DNA of 64,000 nucleotides from Azospirillum thiophilum (GCF_001305595.1 NZ_CP012401.1:372001-436000), one strand, 5' to 3'. Numbered from the stretch's first letter, positions 10,619-20,189 are shown. Translations and numbers: made by a program. Notes: generated by a model not told the origin, from the letters alone.

Positions 10619-12361
10619 TCAGACCTTCACGCCCATGCGCTTCATGATGGTCCATTGCTGCAGGACCGACAGGGTGTTGTTCCAGGCCCAGTAGATCACC
10701 AGACCGGCCGGGAAGCCGGCGAGCATGAAGGTGAAGATGATGGGCAGGAACTGGAACACCTTCTGCTGGATCGGGTCCGGCGGTGCCGGGTTCATCTTCT
10801 GCTGGAACCACATGGTCACGCCCATGATCAACGGCCACAGGCCGAGATGCAGCATGGTCGGCGGGCTCCACGGGATCAGGCCGAATGCCGTGAACAGGTT
10901 CGTCGGATCGGGCGAGGACAGATCGTGGATCCAGCCGAAGAACGGCGCGTGCCGCATCTCGATGGTCACGAACAGCACCTTGTAGAGCGCGAAGAACACC
11001 GGGATCTGGATCAGGATCGGCAGGCAGCCGGACACCGGCGAGACCTTCTCGCGCTTGTACAGCGCCATCAGCTCCTGGTTCATGCGCGCCTGATCGTCGC
11101 TGAACTTCTCGCGCAGCTCCTGCATCTTCGGCTGCAGCGCCTTCATCTTGCTCATCGCCTGATAGGACTTGTTGGCGAGCGGGAAGAAGACGGCCTTGAC
11201 GCAGACGGTCAGCAGCAGGATGGCGAGGCCGAAGTTGCCGAGCACCTGGCCGAAGAAATCGAGCGCATAGAAGAAGGGCTTGGTCAGGAAGTAGAACCAG
11301 CCGAAATCGATGGCGAGGTCGAAATTCTTGATGTTCAGCTTTTCGGAATAGGCGTCGAGCAGCTTCACCTGCTTGGCGCCGGCGAACAGGCGCCCGGTGT
11401 TCTCAGCCGACGCGCCAGGGGCGATCGTGACGGGAGCACCCATCGTGTCGGTCTGGTAGCGGTCGGTGTTGGCGACCTGATTATAGAGGAAGCGCGCGGT
11501 GACCTTCTCGTTCGGGTCGGGCACCAGCGAGACCAGCCAGTATTTGTCGGTGATGCCGACCCAGCCGCCGGTCGTCTCCTTGGAAATCGAGCCGGCCTTG
11601 CGGACGTTGTCGTAATTCTCCTCGGTCAGCGAGCCGTTGAAGACGCCGAGCGGGCCCTCATGCAGGATGTAATAGCCCGACGTGTGCGGCGTGCCGCTGC
11701 GCGACACCAGGCTGTAGGGCAGCAGGGTGACCGGGGCCGCGCCGGTGTTGCGCACCGTCTGCGTCACCGTGAACATGAAGTCCGGGTCGACGGCGAACTT
11801 GCGCTCGAACACCAGACCCTGACCGTTGTCCCAACTCAGGGTCAGCGGCTTGGCCGGGGTCAGCGCGGTGCCGTCGGCGGTCCAGCGGGTGGTCGCGGTC
11901 GGGGTGGCGATGCCGGCGCCCTGCGGCACCCAGCCGAACTCGGCGTAATAGGCGGCGGGCGTGCCGGCCGGGGCCAGCAGCACGATCTCCGGGCTGCCCG
12001 GCTCCGGCGTCTCGTGATACTGGGCGAGCGTCAGGTCGTCGATGCGGCCGCCGACGAGGTTGACCGAGCCGTGCAGGGCCGGGGTGTCGATCTTCACGCG
12101 CGTGCCGGCCGCCAGCTGCTCGGCGAGCAGGACGGGACGCTCCTTCGCGACCTCGGCCATGCCCTGGGGGGCCATGCCGGGGGGCTGCTGGGCGGGCACG
12201 CCGGGGGCCGGCACCGGCACCGACTGCTCCGTCTGGGCGGCCTGCTGGGCTGCGAGTTGCTTCTGCTGCTCCACCCGAGGCTTCTCGTAGAAATACTGGA
12301 AGCCCAGAAGGATGGCGATCGACAGGGCAATCGCGATGATGAGGTTGCGTTGGTCGGTCAT
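10619..12361 (-). CDS. yidC: Membrane protein insertase YidC
   Basis: Inserts and folds inner-membrane proteins, alone or with SecYEG. The 580-residue protein has an N-terminal membrane anchor (LIIAIALSIAILLGFQYFY), a large periplasmic beta-sandwich domain (about residues 50-345) and a C-terminal set of five conserved helices (FGLAILLLTVCVKAVFFPL, GCLPILIQIPVFFALYKVLF, WPLIMGVTMWFQQKM, FLPIIFTFMLAGFPAGLVIYW). The hydrophilic-groove arginine falls in the first conserved helix region. The start at 12361 (MTDQRNL) is chosen over an in-frame ATG 30 codons upstream, which would overlap yidD. The C-terminal tail is short. Confidence 0.97.
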   Translation of the reverse strand: MTDQRNLIIAIALSIAILLGFQYFYEKPRVEQQKQLAAQQAAQTEQSVPVPAPGVPAQQPPGMAPQGMAEVAKERPVLLAEQLAAGTRVKIDTPALHGSVNLVGGRIDDLTLAQYHETPEPGSPEIVLLAPAGTPAAYYAEFGWVPQGAGIATPTATTRWTADGTALTPAKPLTLSWDNGQGLVFERKFAVDPDFMFTVTQTVRNTGAAPVTLLPYSLVSRSGTPHTSGYYILHEGPLGVFNGSLTEENYDNVRKAGSISKETTGGWVGITDKYWLVSLVPDPNEKVTARFLYNQVANTDRYQTDTMGAPVTIAPGASAENTGRLFAGAKQVKLLDAYSEKLNIKNFDLAIDFGWFYFLTKPFFYALDFFGQVLGNFGLAILLLTVCVKAVFFPLANKSYQAMSKMKALQPKMQELREKFSDDQARMNQELMALYKREKVSPVSGCLPILIQIPVFFALYKVLFVTIEMRHAPFFGWIHDLSSPDPTNLFTAFGLIPWSPPTMLHLGLWPLIMGVTMWFQQKMNPAPPDPIQQKVFQFLPIIFTFMLAGFPAGLVIYWAWNNTLSVLQQWTIMKRMGVKV

Positions 12362-12416
12362 GGCGTCCCGGTTGCCGTGGGGCCTTTGGAAGAAGGGCGG
12401 CGTGTGCGCGGCCTTG

Positions 12417-12746
12417 TTACGGCTTTTCGCCGGGCTGGGCAACCGCCGCATGCCCTTTTTCCGGAGCGCCGCAGCGATGCGGCGTCGCCGCAGCCTGCGC
12501 CGCCACCGGATCGGGCACGGGATCCCAGCCCGACCCGCCCCAGGGATGGCAACGCCCGAGCCGGCGCAGCGTCAGCCATCCCCCCCGGATGGCGCCGTGC
12601 TTTTCCAGCGCGTCGATGGCGTAGCAGGAGCAGGTCGGCTGGAAACGGCAATGCCAGCCCACGAAGGGCGACAAGGTCCAGCGATAGAGATAGACGAGCG
12701 CGCGGAGCAGATGCGCGAGAGGGCTGAGGCCCGCGATGCGAAACAT
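12417..12746 (-). CDS. yidD: Membrane protein insertion efficiency factor YidD
   Basis: Small membrane-associated protein that aids YidC-dependent insertion. The 109-residue protein has the family core: a hydrophobic/amphipathic N-terminus, then [26 protein letters not shown] with three conserved cysteines, then [29 protein letters not shown]. The last 35 residues are a disordered, Ala/Pro-rich tail. It is 15 bases downstream of rnpA and 55 bases upstream of yidC, the usual position. Confidence 0.95.
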   Translation of the reverse strand: MFRIAGLSPLAHLLRALVYLYRWTLSPFVGWHCRFQPTCSCYAIDALEKHGAIRGGWLTLRRLGRCHPWGGSGWDPVPDPVAAQAAATPHRCGAPEKGHAAVAQPGEKP

Positions 12747-12761
12747 GACGTCGCGGCCTCC

Positions 12762-13160
12762 CTACCTCTCCACCGGCCCCTCCGCCTCGCGCCACAGGCC
12801 GAGGCGTTTCAGCGCGGCGGTCAGGTCGCCGATCAGGTCGGGCCATGGCCGCTCGGCCGTGTCGCCGCGGGCGACCAGCACGAAATCATGGCCGGGCGCG
12901 GCATGGACGGACAGGATCTGCCGCGCTGCCTCACGCAAACGGCGGCGGGCGCGATTGCGCACCACCGCATTGCCGACCTTGCGGCTCGCCGTCAGGCCAA
13001 GACGGATGCGCGGCTCGCCATCGGCGGGCCGCTGCCTGTCGTCGTGCCGGCGCACCTGGAGGATCAGGCCGGGCGCCACATGCTTGCGGCGGGTCCCGGC
13101 CACGGCCAGAAATTCCGGCCGCCGCATCAGGCGCCCGACCCGTTGGTCCGGCGGCGCCAT
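12762..13160 (-). CDS. rnpA: Ribonuclease P protein component
   Basis: Protein subunit that helps the RNase P RNA bind and cleave precursor tRNA 5' leaders. The 132-residue protein has RLMRRPEFLAV at the N-terminus and the family RNR block, RIRLGLTASRKVGNAVVRNRARRRLREA, at about residues 51-78. That block carries the Arg-rich RNA-binding helix. It starts 8 bases after the rpmH stop codon, so the two are surely co-transcribed. Confidence 0.96.
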   Translation of the reverse strand: MAPPDQRVGRLMRRPEFLAVAGTRRKHVAPGLILQVRRHDDRQRPADGEPRIRLGLTASRKVGNAVVRNRARRRLREAARQILSVHAAPGHDFVLVARGDTAERPWPDLIGDLTAALKRLGLWREAEGPVER

Positions 13161-13168
13161 CGCGGGAA

Positions 13169-13303
13169 TCAGGCGCTCAGAACCTTGCGGCCGCGGGCGC
13201 GGCGGCGGGCGATCACCTTGCGGCCGCCGACGGTGGCCATGCGGGCGCGGAAGCCATGGCGGCGCTTACGCACGATTTTGGAGGGCTGGAACGTGCGCTT
13301 CAT
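13169..13303 (-). CDS. rpmH: 50S ribosomal protein L34
   Basis: Small, highly basic structural protein of the large ribosomal subunit. The 44 codons read [18 protein letters not shown] then [20 protein letters not shown] and KVLSA, which is textbook L34. It is preceded by AAGGAGTAG a short distance before the ATG. It leads the rnpA-yidD-yidC transcript. No dnaA/oriC is adjacent in this window. Confidence 0.97.
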   Translation of the reverse strand: MKRTFQPSKIVRKRRHGFRARMATVGGRKVIARRRARGRKVLSA

Positions 13304-13339
13304 GGCGCCTACTCCTTAAGCTTTGCTGGTGGTGACGGG

Positions 13340-13370
13340 AAGAAGACGCCCGGCCGGACGGCCGGGCGCC
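13340..13370 (-). terminator. Probable terminator of the rplS operon
   Basis: On the minus strand a perfect 9-bp stem, CGCCCGGCC (13360-13368) with GGCCGGGCG (13347-13355), encloses a GTCC loop and is followed by TCTTCTTCCC. It lies about 37 bases after the rplS stop and before rpmH. The tail is pyrimidine-rich rather than a pure U-run, so confidence is moderate. Confidence 0.65.
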
Positions 13371-13404
13371 AAATCTATGAACCTGGAACGAACCCGAAGG
13401 CGCC

Positions 13405-13800
13405 TTACTCGGCAGCCCGGCGGCCGTTGACCATGCCGCGGCCGGTGGTGCGCTCGGAGATGCGAGCGGCCTTGCCGCGCAGATCGCGCAGATAATACAG
13501 CTTGGCGCGGCGGACGGCGCCCCTGCGGACCAGCTCGATCGAGTCGATGCGCGGGGAGTAAAGCGGGAACACGCGCTCCACGCCCTCGCCGTAGCTGATC
13601 TTGCGGACGGTGAAGGAGCTGTTCAGGCCGGCGTTCTTGCGGGCGATCACGACGCCCTCATAGGCCTGGACGCGCTCGCGCGTGCCTTCCACGACCTTGA
13701 CGTTGACGCGCACAGTGTCGCCCGAGGAGAAGACCGGGATCTTCTTGTCGCCCAGGACCTTCTCGATATGCTCCTGCTCGAGCTGCTGCAACAGGTTCAT
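13405..13800 (-). CDS. rplS: 50S ribosomal protein L19
   Basis: Structural protein at the 30S-50S interface. The 131-residue protein shows [60 protein letters not shown] and the basic C-terminal [23 protein letters not shown]. It is last in the leftward operon ffh-rpsP-rimM-trmD-rplS and is followed by a hairpin terminator. Confidence 0.98.
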   Translation of the reverse strand: MNLLQQLEQEHIEKVLGDKKIPVFSSGDTVRVNVKVVEGTRERVQAYEGVVIARKNAGLNSSFTVRKISYGEGVERVFPLYSPRIDSIELVRRGAVRRAKLYYLRDLRGKAARISERTTGRGMVNGRRAAE

Positions 13801-13841
13801 AGCACTACCCCTTTTCTATCGGTGCGCCTCGCGGCGGACCG

Positions 13842-14651
13842 TCACTCCGGTTTCGGGTCGCGCCGGCGAGCCTGCCGCCGACCCTTGTTCGTAACGTTTT
13901 TCGCCGGACGCCCCGCCTGGTAGAGCGACCACAGGTCCGGCCGTCGGGCCTCCGTGATCGCCTCCGCCTCGGCAAGGCGCCAGGCCTTGACCTTTCCGTG
14001 GTGGCCGGAAAGCAGAACCTCCGGCACCGCGCGCTCCACACCCTGCCCGTCGGTCCAGACCGCAGGCCGGGTGTAGTGGGGGTATTCGAGCAACCCCCGT
14101 TCGAAACTCTCTTCCCCCGCCGTCTCCACGTTGCCCATGACGCCGGGGAGCAAGCGCACCACGGCATCGATCAGGCTCAGCGCAGCGGGTTCTCCGCCGG
14201 ACAGCACGAAATCCCCGAGGCTGACCTCTTCGAGGCCGCGCGCATCGAGGACCCGCTGGTCCACCCCTTCGTACCGGCCGCAGAGCAGCGTCACCACCGG
14301 GGTGGCGGCCAGCTCCTTGACCAGCTCCTGGTTCAGCACCCGTCCGCGCGGCGACAGATAAATCGCCCGGCCGCGTTCCGGTGCCCCCACAGGCCCCGCC
14401 GTCGCAGTCAAAGCCGCGTCCAGCACATCGGGCCGCATGACCATGCCGGCCCCTCCGCCGAAGGGGGTGTCGTCGACGGAGCGGTGTTTATCGCGCGCGA
14501 ACGAGCGAATGTCCACCGATTCCAGCGCCCAGACTCCATTTTCCAACGCCTTGCCGGCCAGTGACTGGCCGAGCGGCCCCGGAAACATTTCCGGGAACAG
14601 CGTCAGAACCTTGACCGTCCAGACGCGCGGGCCGTCGGCGCCGTGGTTCAC
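13842..14651 (-). CDS. trmD: tRNA (guanine-37-N1)-methyltransferase TrmD
   Basis: Adds a methyl group to G37 next to the anticodon, which prevents +1 frameshifting. The 269-residue protein has the SPOUT trefoil-knot sequences [14 protein letters not shown] and [33 protein letters not shown], plus the N-terminal [11 protein letters not shown] and the catalytic-region [13 protein letters not shown]. It starts with GTG at 14651 inside the rimM stop (GTGA overlap), so the two are translationally coupled. The C-terminus is a basic tail ([19 protein letters not shown]). Confidence 0.97.
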   Translation of the reverse strand: MNHGADGPRVWTVKVLTLFPEMFPGPLGQSLAGKALENGVWALESVDIRSFARDKHRSVDDTPFGGGAGMVMRPDVLDAALTATAGPVGAPERGRAIYLSPRGRVLNQELVKELAATPVVTLLCGRYEGVDQRVLDARGLEEVSLGDFVLSGGEPAALSLIDAVVRLLPGVMGNVETAGEESFERGLLEYPHYTRPAVWTDGQGVERAVPEVLLSGHHGKVKAWRLAEAEAITEARRPDLWSLYQAGRPAKNVTNKGRRQARRRDPKPE

Positions 14652-15214
14652 GGCCCCTCCTCCCCGCTGTCGCCTTCCCCCTCCTCCGCCTCGTCACCGG
14701 AGCCCTCGCGGGCTTCGATCACCGCCGGAAGATCAACGACGACGCGGCCGGCCCGGACATCCACCACAGGCACGCAGGCCTTGGAGAAGGGAAGCATCTC
14801 CAGGGCACCGCTCGCGATGCGGATCTCCAGCATGTCGCCGGCGCCGAAATCGTAGACCGCCTTCACCGTGCCGTAGAGGGTTCCGTCGACGAGTTCCGCA
14901 CGCAGACCGATCAGGTCGGCATGGTAGAACTCGTCCCCGTCCTCCGTCTCCGGCAGGGCGGCGCGGTCGACGTAGAGCCGCACCCCAGCCAGCGCCTGCG
15001 CCTGCTCCCGGCTCGTCACCCCGTCGACCTTGGCCAGGAAATTATCCTTGACCATGCCCTGGAGCGTCACCGTGAAGCGGCGGGAGCCGGCTTCGTCCGT
15101 CAGCGGGCCGTAGGCCATCACGTCGGCGGGCTCGGCGGTGAAGCTGCGAAGCTTCACCAGTCCCCGCACGCCGTGCGATCCCGCGAACTGGCCGACACAG
15201 ATTTTGGCGGTCAT
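14648..15214 (-). CDS. rimM: Ribosome maturation factor RimM
   Basis: Assembly factor that binds S19 and helps mature the 30S head. The protein (188 residues from ATG 15214) has the N-terminal RimM beta-barrel [23 protein letters not shown] and the C-terminal PRC-barrel part [35 protein letters not shown]. The tail is very acidic. A GTG six codons upstream (15232) has a better-placed GAGG and may be the true start; the ATG is chosen because family similarity begins there. It overlaps trmD by four bases. Confidence 0.94.
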   Translation of the reverse strand: MTAKICVGQFAGSHGVRGLVKLRSFTAEPADVMAYGPLTDEAGSRRFTVTLQGMVKDNFLAKVDGVTSREQAQALAGVRLYVDRAALPETEDGDEFYHADLIGLRAELVDGTLYGTVKAVYDFGAGDMLEIRIASGALEMLPFSKACVPVVDVRAGRVVVDLPAVIEAREGSGDEAEEGEGDSGEEGP

Positions 15215-15281
15215 CGAAGGAACACCCGGCACGTCGTCACGACCTCAACCCTGCGGGCCACCAGGCCCACCGTCACCCTTA

Positions 15282-15638
15282 TCAGCCTTCGGCGGCAGCC
15301 GCGGCGGCGGCGGCCTCGGCCTTCAGACGCTCCTGCGCCTTGGCCTTCGGAGCCGACTGCTTCGGGGTCTCGCGGAAGGCGGGCTTCTCGACCAGACCGG
15401 CATTGGCCAGGAACAGGACGACGCGGTCGGTCGGCTGGGCGCCGACCGACAGCCAATGCTTGGCGCGCTCGGCGTTCAGGATGATGCGCTGCTCATGCTC
15501 GCGCGGCAGCATCGGGTTGTAGGTGCCGATCTTCTCGACGAAGCGGCCGTCACGCGGGCTGCGGGCGTCCGCGACGACGATCGAGTAGAACGGACGCTTC
15601 TTCGCACCACCGCGAGCCAGACGAATCTTCAGAGCCAT
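15282..15638 (-). CDS. rpsP: 30S ribosomal protein S16
   Basis: Small-subunit structural protein. The 118-residue protein begins [20 protein letters not shown], followed by [22 protein letters not shown] and [17 protein letters not shown], the conserved S16 core. The last 35 residues are an Ala/Lys/Glu-rich extension common in alphaproteobacteria. It is second in the ffh operon. Confidence 0.98.
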   Translation of the reverse strand: MALKIRLARGGAKKRPFYSIVVADARSPRDGRFVEKIGTYNPMLPREHEQRIILNAERAKHWLSVGAQPTDRVVLFLANAGLVEKPAFRETPKQSAPKAKAQERLKAEAAAAAAAAEG

Positions 15639-15714
15639 TGGTCGAAACTTTCTCTTCTCAAGTCAAACGATTACAGGTGAGTTCGGTCACAGGTGATTTT
15701 TCAGGGCGGGAGGA

Positions 15715-17100
15715 TCACCCGAAGGGTCCCTTCCCGCCGAAGCCGCCCAAACCTTTCGGCAGCAGGTTGCCGAGACCGCCGCGCAGCATCCCCTTCTTCC
15801 CCAGCTTCTGCACCTGCTTCATCATTCCGCGCATGGTCTCGAACTGCTTCAGCAGCTTGTTGACCTCCTGCACCGAGGTGCCGGAACCGGCGGCGATGCG
15901 CTTGCGGCGCGAAGCCTTGATGATGTCGGGGGTCTTGCGCTCTGCCTTGGTCATCGAGGAGATGATCGCCTCCTGGCGCTTGATCATCCCGTCGTCGATG
16001 TTGGCGTCCTTCATCTGATCCTTGATCTTGCCGATGCCCGGCAGCATCCCCATCAGGCCGGACATGCCGCCCATCTTGCGGAGCTGCTTCAGCTGCATCG
16101 CCATGTCGTCAAGGTCGAAGCCCTGGCCCTTCTCCATCTTGCGGGCGAGCTTCTCGGCCTCGTCCTTGTCGATGGTCTCGACGGCCTTCTCCACCAGCGA
16201 CACCACGTCGCCCATGCCGAGGATGCGGCCGGCGATGCGGTCGGGGTGGAAGGGCTCCAGCGCGTCGATCTTCTCGCCGGTGCCCAAAAGCTTGATCGGC
16301 TTGCCGGTGATCTGGCGCATCGACAGGGCGGCACCGCCGCGGGCGTCGCCGTCGATGCGGGTCAGCACGATGCCGGTGATGCCGACCTTGTCATTGAAGT
16401 TGGTGGCGACGGTGACGGCGTCCTGGCCGGTCATAGCGTCGGCGACCAGCAGCGTTTCCGCTGGCTTCGTCGCGTCGCGGACCGCCGCGACCTCCGCCAT
16501 CAGCTCCTCGTCGATCGAGAGCCGGCCGGCGGTGTCGAGCATCACCACGTCGTAGCCTTCGAGGCGGCCGGTCTCCATGGCGCGCCTGGCGATGGCGACC
16601 GGGTCCTGACCCGGGACGATGGACAGCGTGGCGATGCCGGTCTGCTCGCCGAGAATCTTCAGCTGTTCCTGGGCGGCCGGACGGCGGACGTCCAGCGAGG
16701 CCATCAGGACCTTCTTGCGCTCCTTGGTCTTCAGACGGAGCGCGATCTTGGCGGTGCTGGTGGTCTTGCCGGAACCCTGGAGGCCGACCATCAGGACCGG
16801 CACCGGGGCTGCGGCGTTCAGGTTGATGTCGGCGCCTTCGCCCAGCATCTCCACGAGGTTGTCGTGGACGATCTTGATGACCTGCTGGCCGGGGGTGACG
16901 GACTTCAGCACCTCCTGCCCGATCGCCCGTTCCTTCACCTGGGCGACGAACTGCTTGACGACGGGCAGCGCAACGTCGGCCTCCAGCAGCGCCACGCGAA
17001 CCTCGCGCAGCGCGGCGGAGACGTCCTCCTCGCTCAGCGCGCCGCGGCGGCGCAGCTTGTCGAAGATGTCGCCCAGGCGTCCGGTCAGGCCTTCGAACAT
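15715..17100 (-). CDS. ffh: Signal recognition particle GTPase Ffh
   Basis: Protein part of SRP: binds signal sequences of nascent membrane proteins and hands them to FtsY. The 461-residue protein has an N domain, a G domain with GLQGSGKTTSTAKIA (near residue 107), DVRRPAAQEQL, DTAGRL (near 190) and TRIDGDARGG (near 248), and a Met/Gly-rich M domain from about 300. The M domain holds the RNA-binding IAAGSGTSVQEVNKLLKQF. Its RNA partner, ffs, is at 63724-63820. It heads the operon ffh-rpsP-rimM-trmD-rplS. Confidence 0.98.
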   Translation of the reverse strand: MFEGLTGRLGDIFDKLRRRGALSEEDVSAALREVRVALLEADVALPVVKQFVAQVKERAIGQEVLKSVTPGQQVIKIVHDNLVEMLGEGADINLNAAAPVPVLMVGLQGSGKTTSTAKIALRLKTKERKKVLMASLDVRRPAAQEQLKILGEQTGIATLSIVPGQDPVAIARRAMETGRLEGYDVVMLDTAGRLSIDEELMAEVAAVRDATKPAETLLVADAMTGQDAVTVATNFNDKVGITGIVLTRIDGDARGGAALSMRQITGKPIKLLGTGEKIDALEPFHPDRIAGRILGMGDVVSLVEKAVETIDKDEAEKLARKMEKGQGFDLDDMAMQLKQLRKMGGMSGLMGMLPGIGKIKDQMKDANIDDGMIKRQEAIISSMTKAERKTPDIIKASRRKRIAAGSGTSVQEVNKLLKQFETMRGMMKQVQKLGKKGMLRGGLGNLLPKGLGGFGGKGPFG

Positions 17101-17436
17101 GCGGTTGTCGATTCCCAGGTTACGGAACAGGTTTCAGGGCCGCCATCCGCACAAGCACGAAAGCGCCAGTGCGCGACACTCGCGGACTGGCGGAGATACC
17201 CGGCATGGGGCCGGGGTACCCGGTCTATCGGCTTGGCGGGAGACAGGTCGGCGGAACATAGGGAAAGCGATGCCTTGAGTCAACCACCGCAATGTCCGGT
17301 TCGGGAGCTATCCCAAGGTCTGTCTTGCCGGGATGCGGTTATCGCCCCCACACTTGTCACATGTTCCCGACTCTTAATGAAATTTTGGCGACTTGTTGCC
17401 ATCATGGATAACCCACTCGAATAAGGTATGCCGGCG
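17101..17436. other. Divergent intergenic region, ffh to pentapeptide-repeat gene
   Basis: This gap should hold the promoters of the ffh operon (leftward) and the pentapeptide gene (rightward). Its right third, from about 17340, is noticeably AT-richer (around CTTAATGAAATTTTGGCG) than the coding sequence, as expected for a promoter. An imperfect repeat of GGCGG/TACCCGG blocks lies around 17195-17240. No RNA gene, clear operator or coding sequence was seen. Confidence 0.5.
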
Positions 17437-18789
17437 ATGTCGTCCGCCCAGGGCTTCGGCTCCAACAGCCCGCGAACCAAGCTGAACCAGAGCCAGCTCA
17501 ACGCGATCCTGTTGCGCCACCAGGCCTTCCGCAAGAGCCAGCCCGGCGGCGTGCGCGCCAACCTGAAGATGCGCGACCTGTCGCATCTCGACCTGTCGGG
17601 CATCGACCTGTCGGACGCCGACCTGTCGGGCGCCAAGCTGTTCAGCGCGCGGTTGACCGGCGCCAACCTCGGCAATGCCAACCTCTATGCCGCCGACCTG
17701 CGGCTGGCCAACCTGGAGAAGGCCGACCTGCGCCGGGCCGACCTGCGCGGCGCCTGCCTGCGCGGCGCCGTGCTGAGCGAGGCCATCCTGGTGGAGGTCG
17801 ACCTGCGCGACGGCACGCTGCTGCATTACGACGCCAGCGGCGAGATGTTCTCCAATCAATACGAGGACTCGGTGCTGACGTCGGAACTGACGGCGGCGAC
17901 GATCCGCGGCGCCGACCTGTCGCGGGCGAAGGTCGCCAACGCCTTCGTCATGCAGACCGACCTGACCGACGCCATCCTGCGCGGCACCAAGTTCATGCGC
18001 GCCAACCTGACCGGATCGAACCTGACCGGCTGCGACCTGACCGACGCGGATCTGACGGAGGCGAACCTGTCGGGCGCCAAGCTGTCGGGGGCGGTGATGA
18101 CCGGCTGCGCGATCAACCGCACCAACTTCTCCGGCGCCACCCTGATCGGTGCGATCCTGGACGCGGCGCAGCTGCGCTCGCCCAACATCCAGGCGGCGGT
18201 CCTGGCCAAGACGCTGGAGAATCCGGAAGACGACCTGCGCGATATCCTGATCGAGCATCTGGCCTGGATCGACAGCGGCGGCAAGGCGGGCAAGCGCGCC
18301 GACCTGTCGGCGCTCGACCTGTGCGGGCGCAAGCTGGACGGCATCAACCTGTCGGCGGCGATCCTGCAATGCGTCGCCCTGCGGGGCGCCTCGCTGGCCG
18401 GCGCGTCGATGGCGATCGCCGACCTGTCGCTGGCCGACCTGCGCAAGGCCGACCTGTCGAACGCCGATTTGCGCGGGGTGAATTTCGAACGTGCCACCCT
18501 GACCGGGGCCAACCTGACCGGCGCCCAGCTCGGCCCGGTCCATATCCAGACCATGAGCGGCCATGTCTGGCGCGCCAACCTCCAGCGCGCCCGGCTGGGC
18601 ATGGCGCTGCTGTGCAAGGCCGACCTGCGCAAGGCCAATCTGGCAGGCGCCAATCTGGCAGGCGCCGACCTGACCGGGGCCAATCTGGGCGAGGCGGACC
18701 TGACCGGGGCCGACCTGACCGGGGCGATGCTGGACGGCGCCACGTTCGATCAGGCGATCGTCGAGGAGGCGATCGGGCTGGAGCTCTGA
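17437..18789 (+). CDS. Pentapeptide-repeat protein
   Basis: Predicted cytoplasmic right-handed quadrilateral beta-helix. From about residue 40 to the end the 450-residue protein is built of A(D/N)LXX pentapeptides, for example LSHLDLSGIDLSDADLSGAK and the final run LAGANLAGADLTGANLGEAD. The repeats are interrupted near residues 125-150 and 250-290, where a longer non-repeat loop (ENPEDDLRDILIEHLAWIDS) occurs. There is no signal peptide. The start at 17437 is preferred over the ATG nine bases upstream because AAGG lies ten bases before it. The function is unknown; small relatives mimic DNA and bind gyrase, but that is not implied here. Confidence 0.88.
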   Translation: MSSAQGFGSNSPRTKLNQSQLNAILLRHQAFRKSQPGGVRANLKMRDLSHLDLSGIDLSDADLSGAKLFSARLTGANLGNANLYAADLRLANLEKADLRRADLRGACLRGAVLSEAILVEVDLRDGTLLHYDASGEMFSNQYEDSVLTSELTAATIRGADLSRAKVANAFVMQTDLTDAILRGTKFMRANLTGSNLTGCDLTDADLTEANLSGAKLSGAVMTGCAINRTNFSGATLIGAILDAAQLRSPNIQAAVLAKTLENPEDDLRDILIEHLAWIDSGGKAGKRADLSALDLCGRKLDGINLSAAILQCVALRGASLAGASMAIADLSLADLRKADLSNADLRGVNFERATLTGANLTGAQLGPVHIQTMSGHVWRANLQRARLGMALLCKADLRKANLAGANLAGADLTGANLGEADLTGADLTGAMLDGATFDQAIVEEAIGLEL

Positions 18790-18813
18790 ACCCGCGCTTC
18801 AGGCCATAGCACC

Positions 18814-19470
18814 TCAGCTCGGCGGCCCGCCCCGCTTCGCCACCCAGTCGCCGGAGCTGTAGACGGTGCGGACATGGTGGACCAGCAGGTTGCGGGCGTC
18901 GATCAGCTGCCCCATCCGCTCCCGGCAGGCGACGATGCCGGTGTCGGGATGATAGACCGGCGCCAGTTCGCGAAACCGCCGCCGCACCTGCTCTTCGTCG
19001 AAGCACCATTGATTGACGAAGCCGAACAGCTGGGCGGCGTCACGCACCTCGGTGATGCGGCCATCCAGCGGCTGGAAGGACAGCCGTTGCAGCGCGTGGG
19101 CCAGGGTCTTGTTGCGGTAGCCCAGCGTCTCCACCGCCGCCTCCAGCCGGCGGACGTCGTCGCCCGCCAGGATGCGGGCACCGGGATCGGCCAGCGCCAG
19201 CGCGGCGGCCAGCGCCTTGCGGATCGTCTGGTCGGAGGCCGCGTCGCAAACGGCCGTCGCGCCGACCTCCAGCAGCGCCTCACCGCCGCCATCGCGCACC
19301 CCCGGATCGGCAGAGGCGGCGGGCACCAGCAGCAGCGCGGCGGCGGCGAGATCCGGCACGCCGACCCGGCGCGCCGCGGCGAGCTCCAGCACAGCGGCAT
19401 GAAACGCGGCGCCGCAGCGGACGCTTCGGCCGGCCGCGGTGGCGGGGCGGAACTCTTCCGGTGCGGTCAT
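18814..19470 (-). CDS. J-domain-like protein with unknown N-terminal region
   Basis: The 218-residue protein ends in a region resembling a DnaJ J-domain: WCFDEEQVRRRFRELAPVYH then PDTGIVACRERMGQLIDARN. The diagnostic HPD tripeptide is placed after helix II and a helix III follows. J-domains stimulate the ATPase of a DnaK-type Hsp70 partner. The first 140 residues are Ala-rich, helical and unrecognised, with several Leu/Ala-rich stretches but no convincing signal peptide. The start is placed at 19470 (MTAPEEF). It converges with the pentapeptide gene. The client is unknown; a degenerate J-like domain remains possible. Confidence 0.7.
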   Translation of the reverse strand: MTAPEEFRPATAAGRSVRCGAAFHAAVLELAAARRVGVPDLAAAALLLVPAASADPGVRDGGGEALLEVGATAVCDAASDQTIRKALAAALALADPGARILAGDDVRRLEAAVETLGYRNKTLAHALQRLSFQPLDGRITEVRDAAQLFGFVNQWCFDEEQVRRRFRELAPVYHPDTGIVACRERMGQLIDARNLLVHHVRTVYSSGDWVAKRGGPPS

Positions 19471-19556
19471 GGTCGGCGCCAACGCTTGGTGGAAGCGGGT
19501 ACCGAGTCTACGCAATCGCCGGAATCGCCGCAACCGCCCGGATGGGCTGGACGATC

Positions 19557-20189
19557 TCAGCGTGCTTTCACCGCACCCGCCTTGGCCGGCAGCTTGTCGA
19601 GCAGCTCGGCGATGTAGGCGCTCTCGTCCTTGCCGGACATGGCGGCGAAGCCCTTCAGCATCTGGCTGCCGAAGGTGAAGACACTGGTGATGTCGATGCG
19701 CCAGACCCCGCCCTCGCGCACGAAGTCGGCAGGGACCAGCGCCGGCCGGTTGTCGACCATCAGCAGGCCGGAGGCGCGGTCGCCCCTCACCCGCACCGGC
19801 CCGAGCGCGCTGCGGGCAACGACGTTGGGGCCGAGCCAGCCGGCCTTCAGCGCGTGATTGGCAATGTCGCCGACCGACATGCGGCGCAGCTCGGACGGAC
19901 CGAGATGGCGGCGCAGCCCCATGGCGGCGAAGCGTTCCGCCGGTTCCAGCCGCTGCAACGGCGCGTCGCCGGGCTGCCGGGCGGCGTCGCGCACCGATTC
20001 CAGCGTCTTGACCGAGTTGCGGGTGAGCAGCGGGATCACCGCCGATCCCCGCCGTTCGGCCAGCGCCGTTCGCGCGGCGTCGAAGGTCGCGGCGACGTCG
20101 CGCTCCTCCGGCGTTTCGCGCGGCGGGGCGGCGAAGCCGGTGGAAGCTGCGATCAGGATGACGAAGAAGGCGAGAAAGGCGACACGCAT
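19557..20189 (-). CDS. Secreted hypothetical protein
   Basis: The 210-residue protein has a clear Sec signal peptide (MRVAFLAFFVILIAASTGFA, cleavage probably after AFA or AAP-proximal Ala near residue 20) and should be periplasmic. The mature part is soluble, mixed helix/strand, with VWRIDITSVFTFGSQMLKGF near the C-terminus. That pattern recalls NTF2-like or lumazine-binding-like folds, but no family is recognised. It lies 31 bases downstream of the DUF2336 gene start region in the same direction and may belong to that transcript. Confidence 0.65.
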   Translation of the reverse strand: MRVAFLAFFVILIAASTGFAAPPRETPEERDVAATFDAARTALAERRGSAVIPLLTRNSVKTLESVRDAARQPGDAPLQRLEPAERFAAMGLRRHLGPSELRRMSVGDIANHALKAGWLGPNVVARSALGPVRVRGDRASGLLMVDNRPALVPADFVREGGVWRIDITSVFTFGSQMLKGFAAMSGKDESAYIAELLDKLPAKAGAVKAR

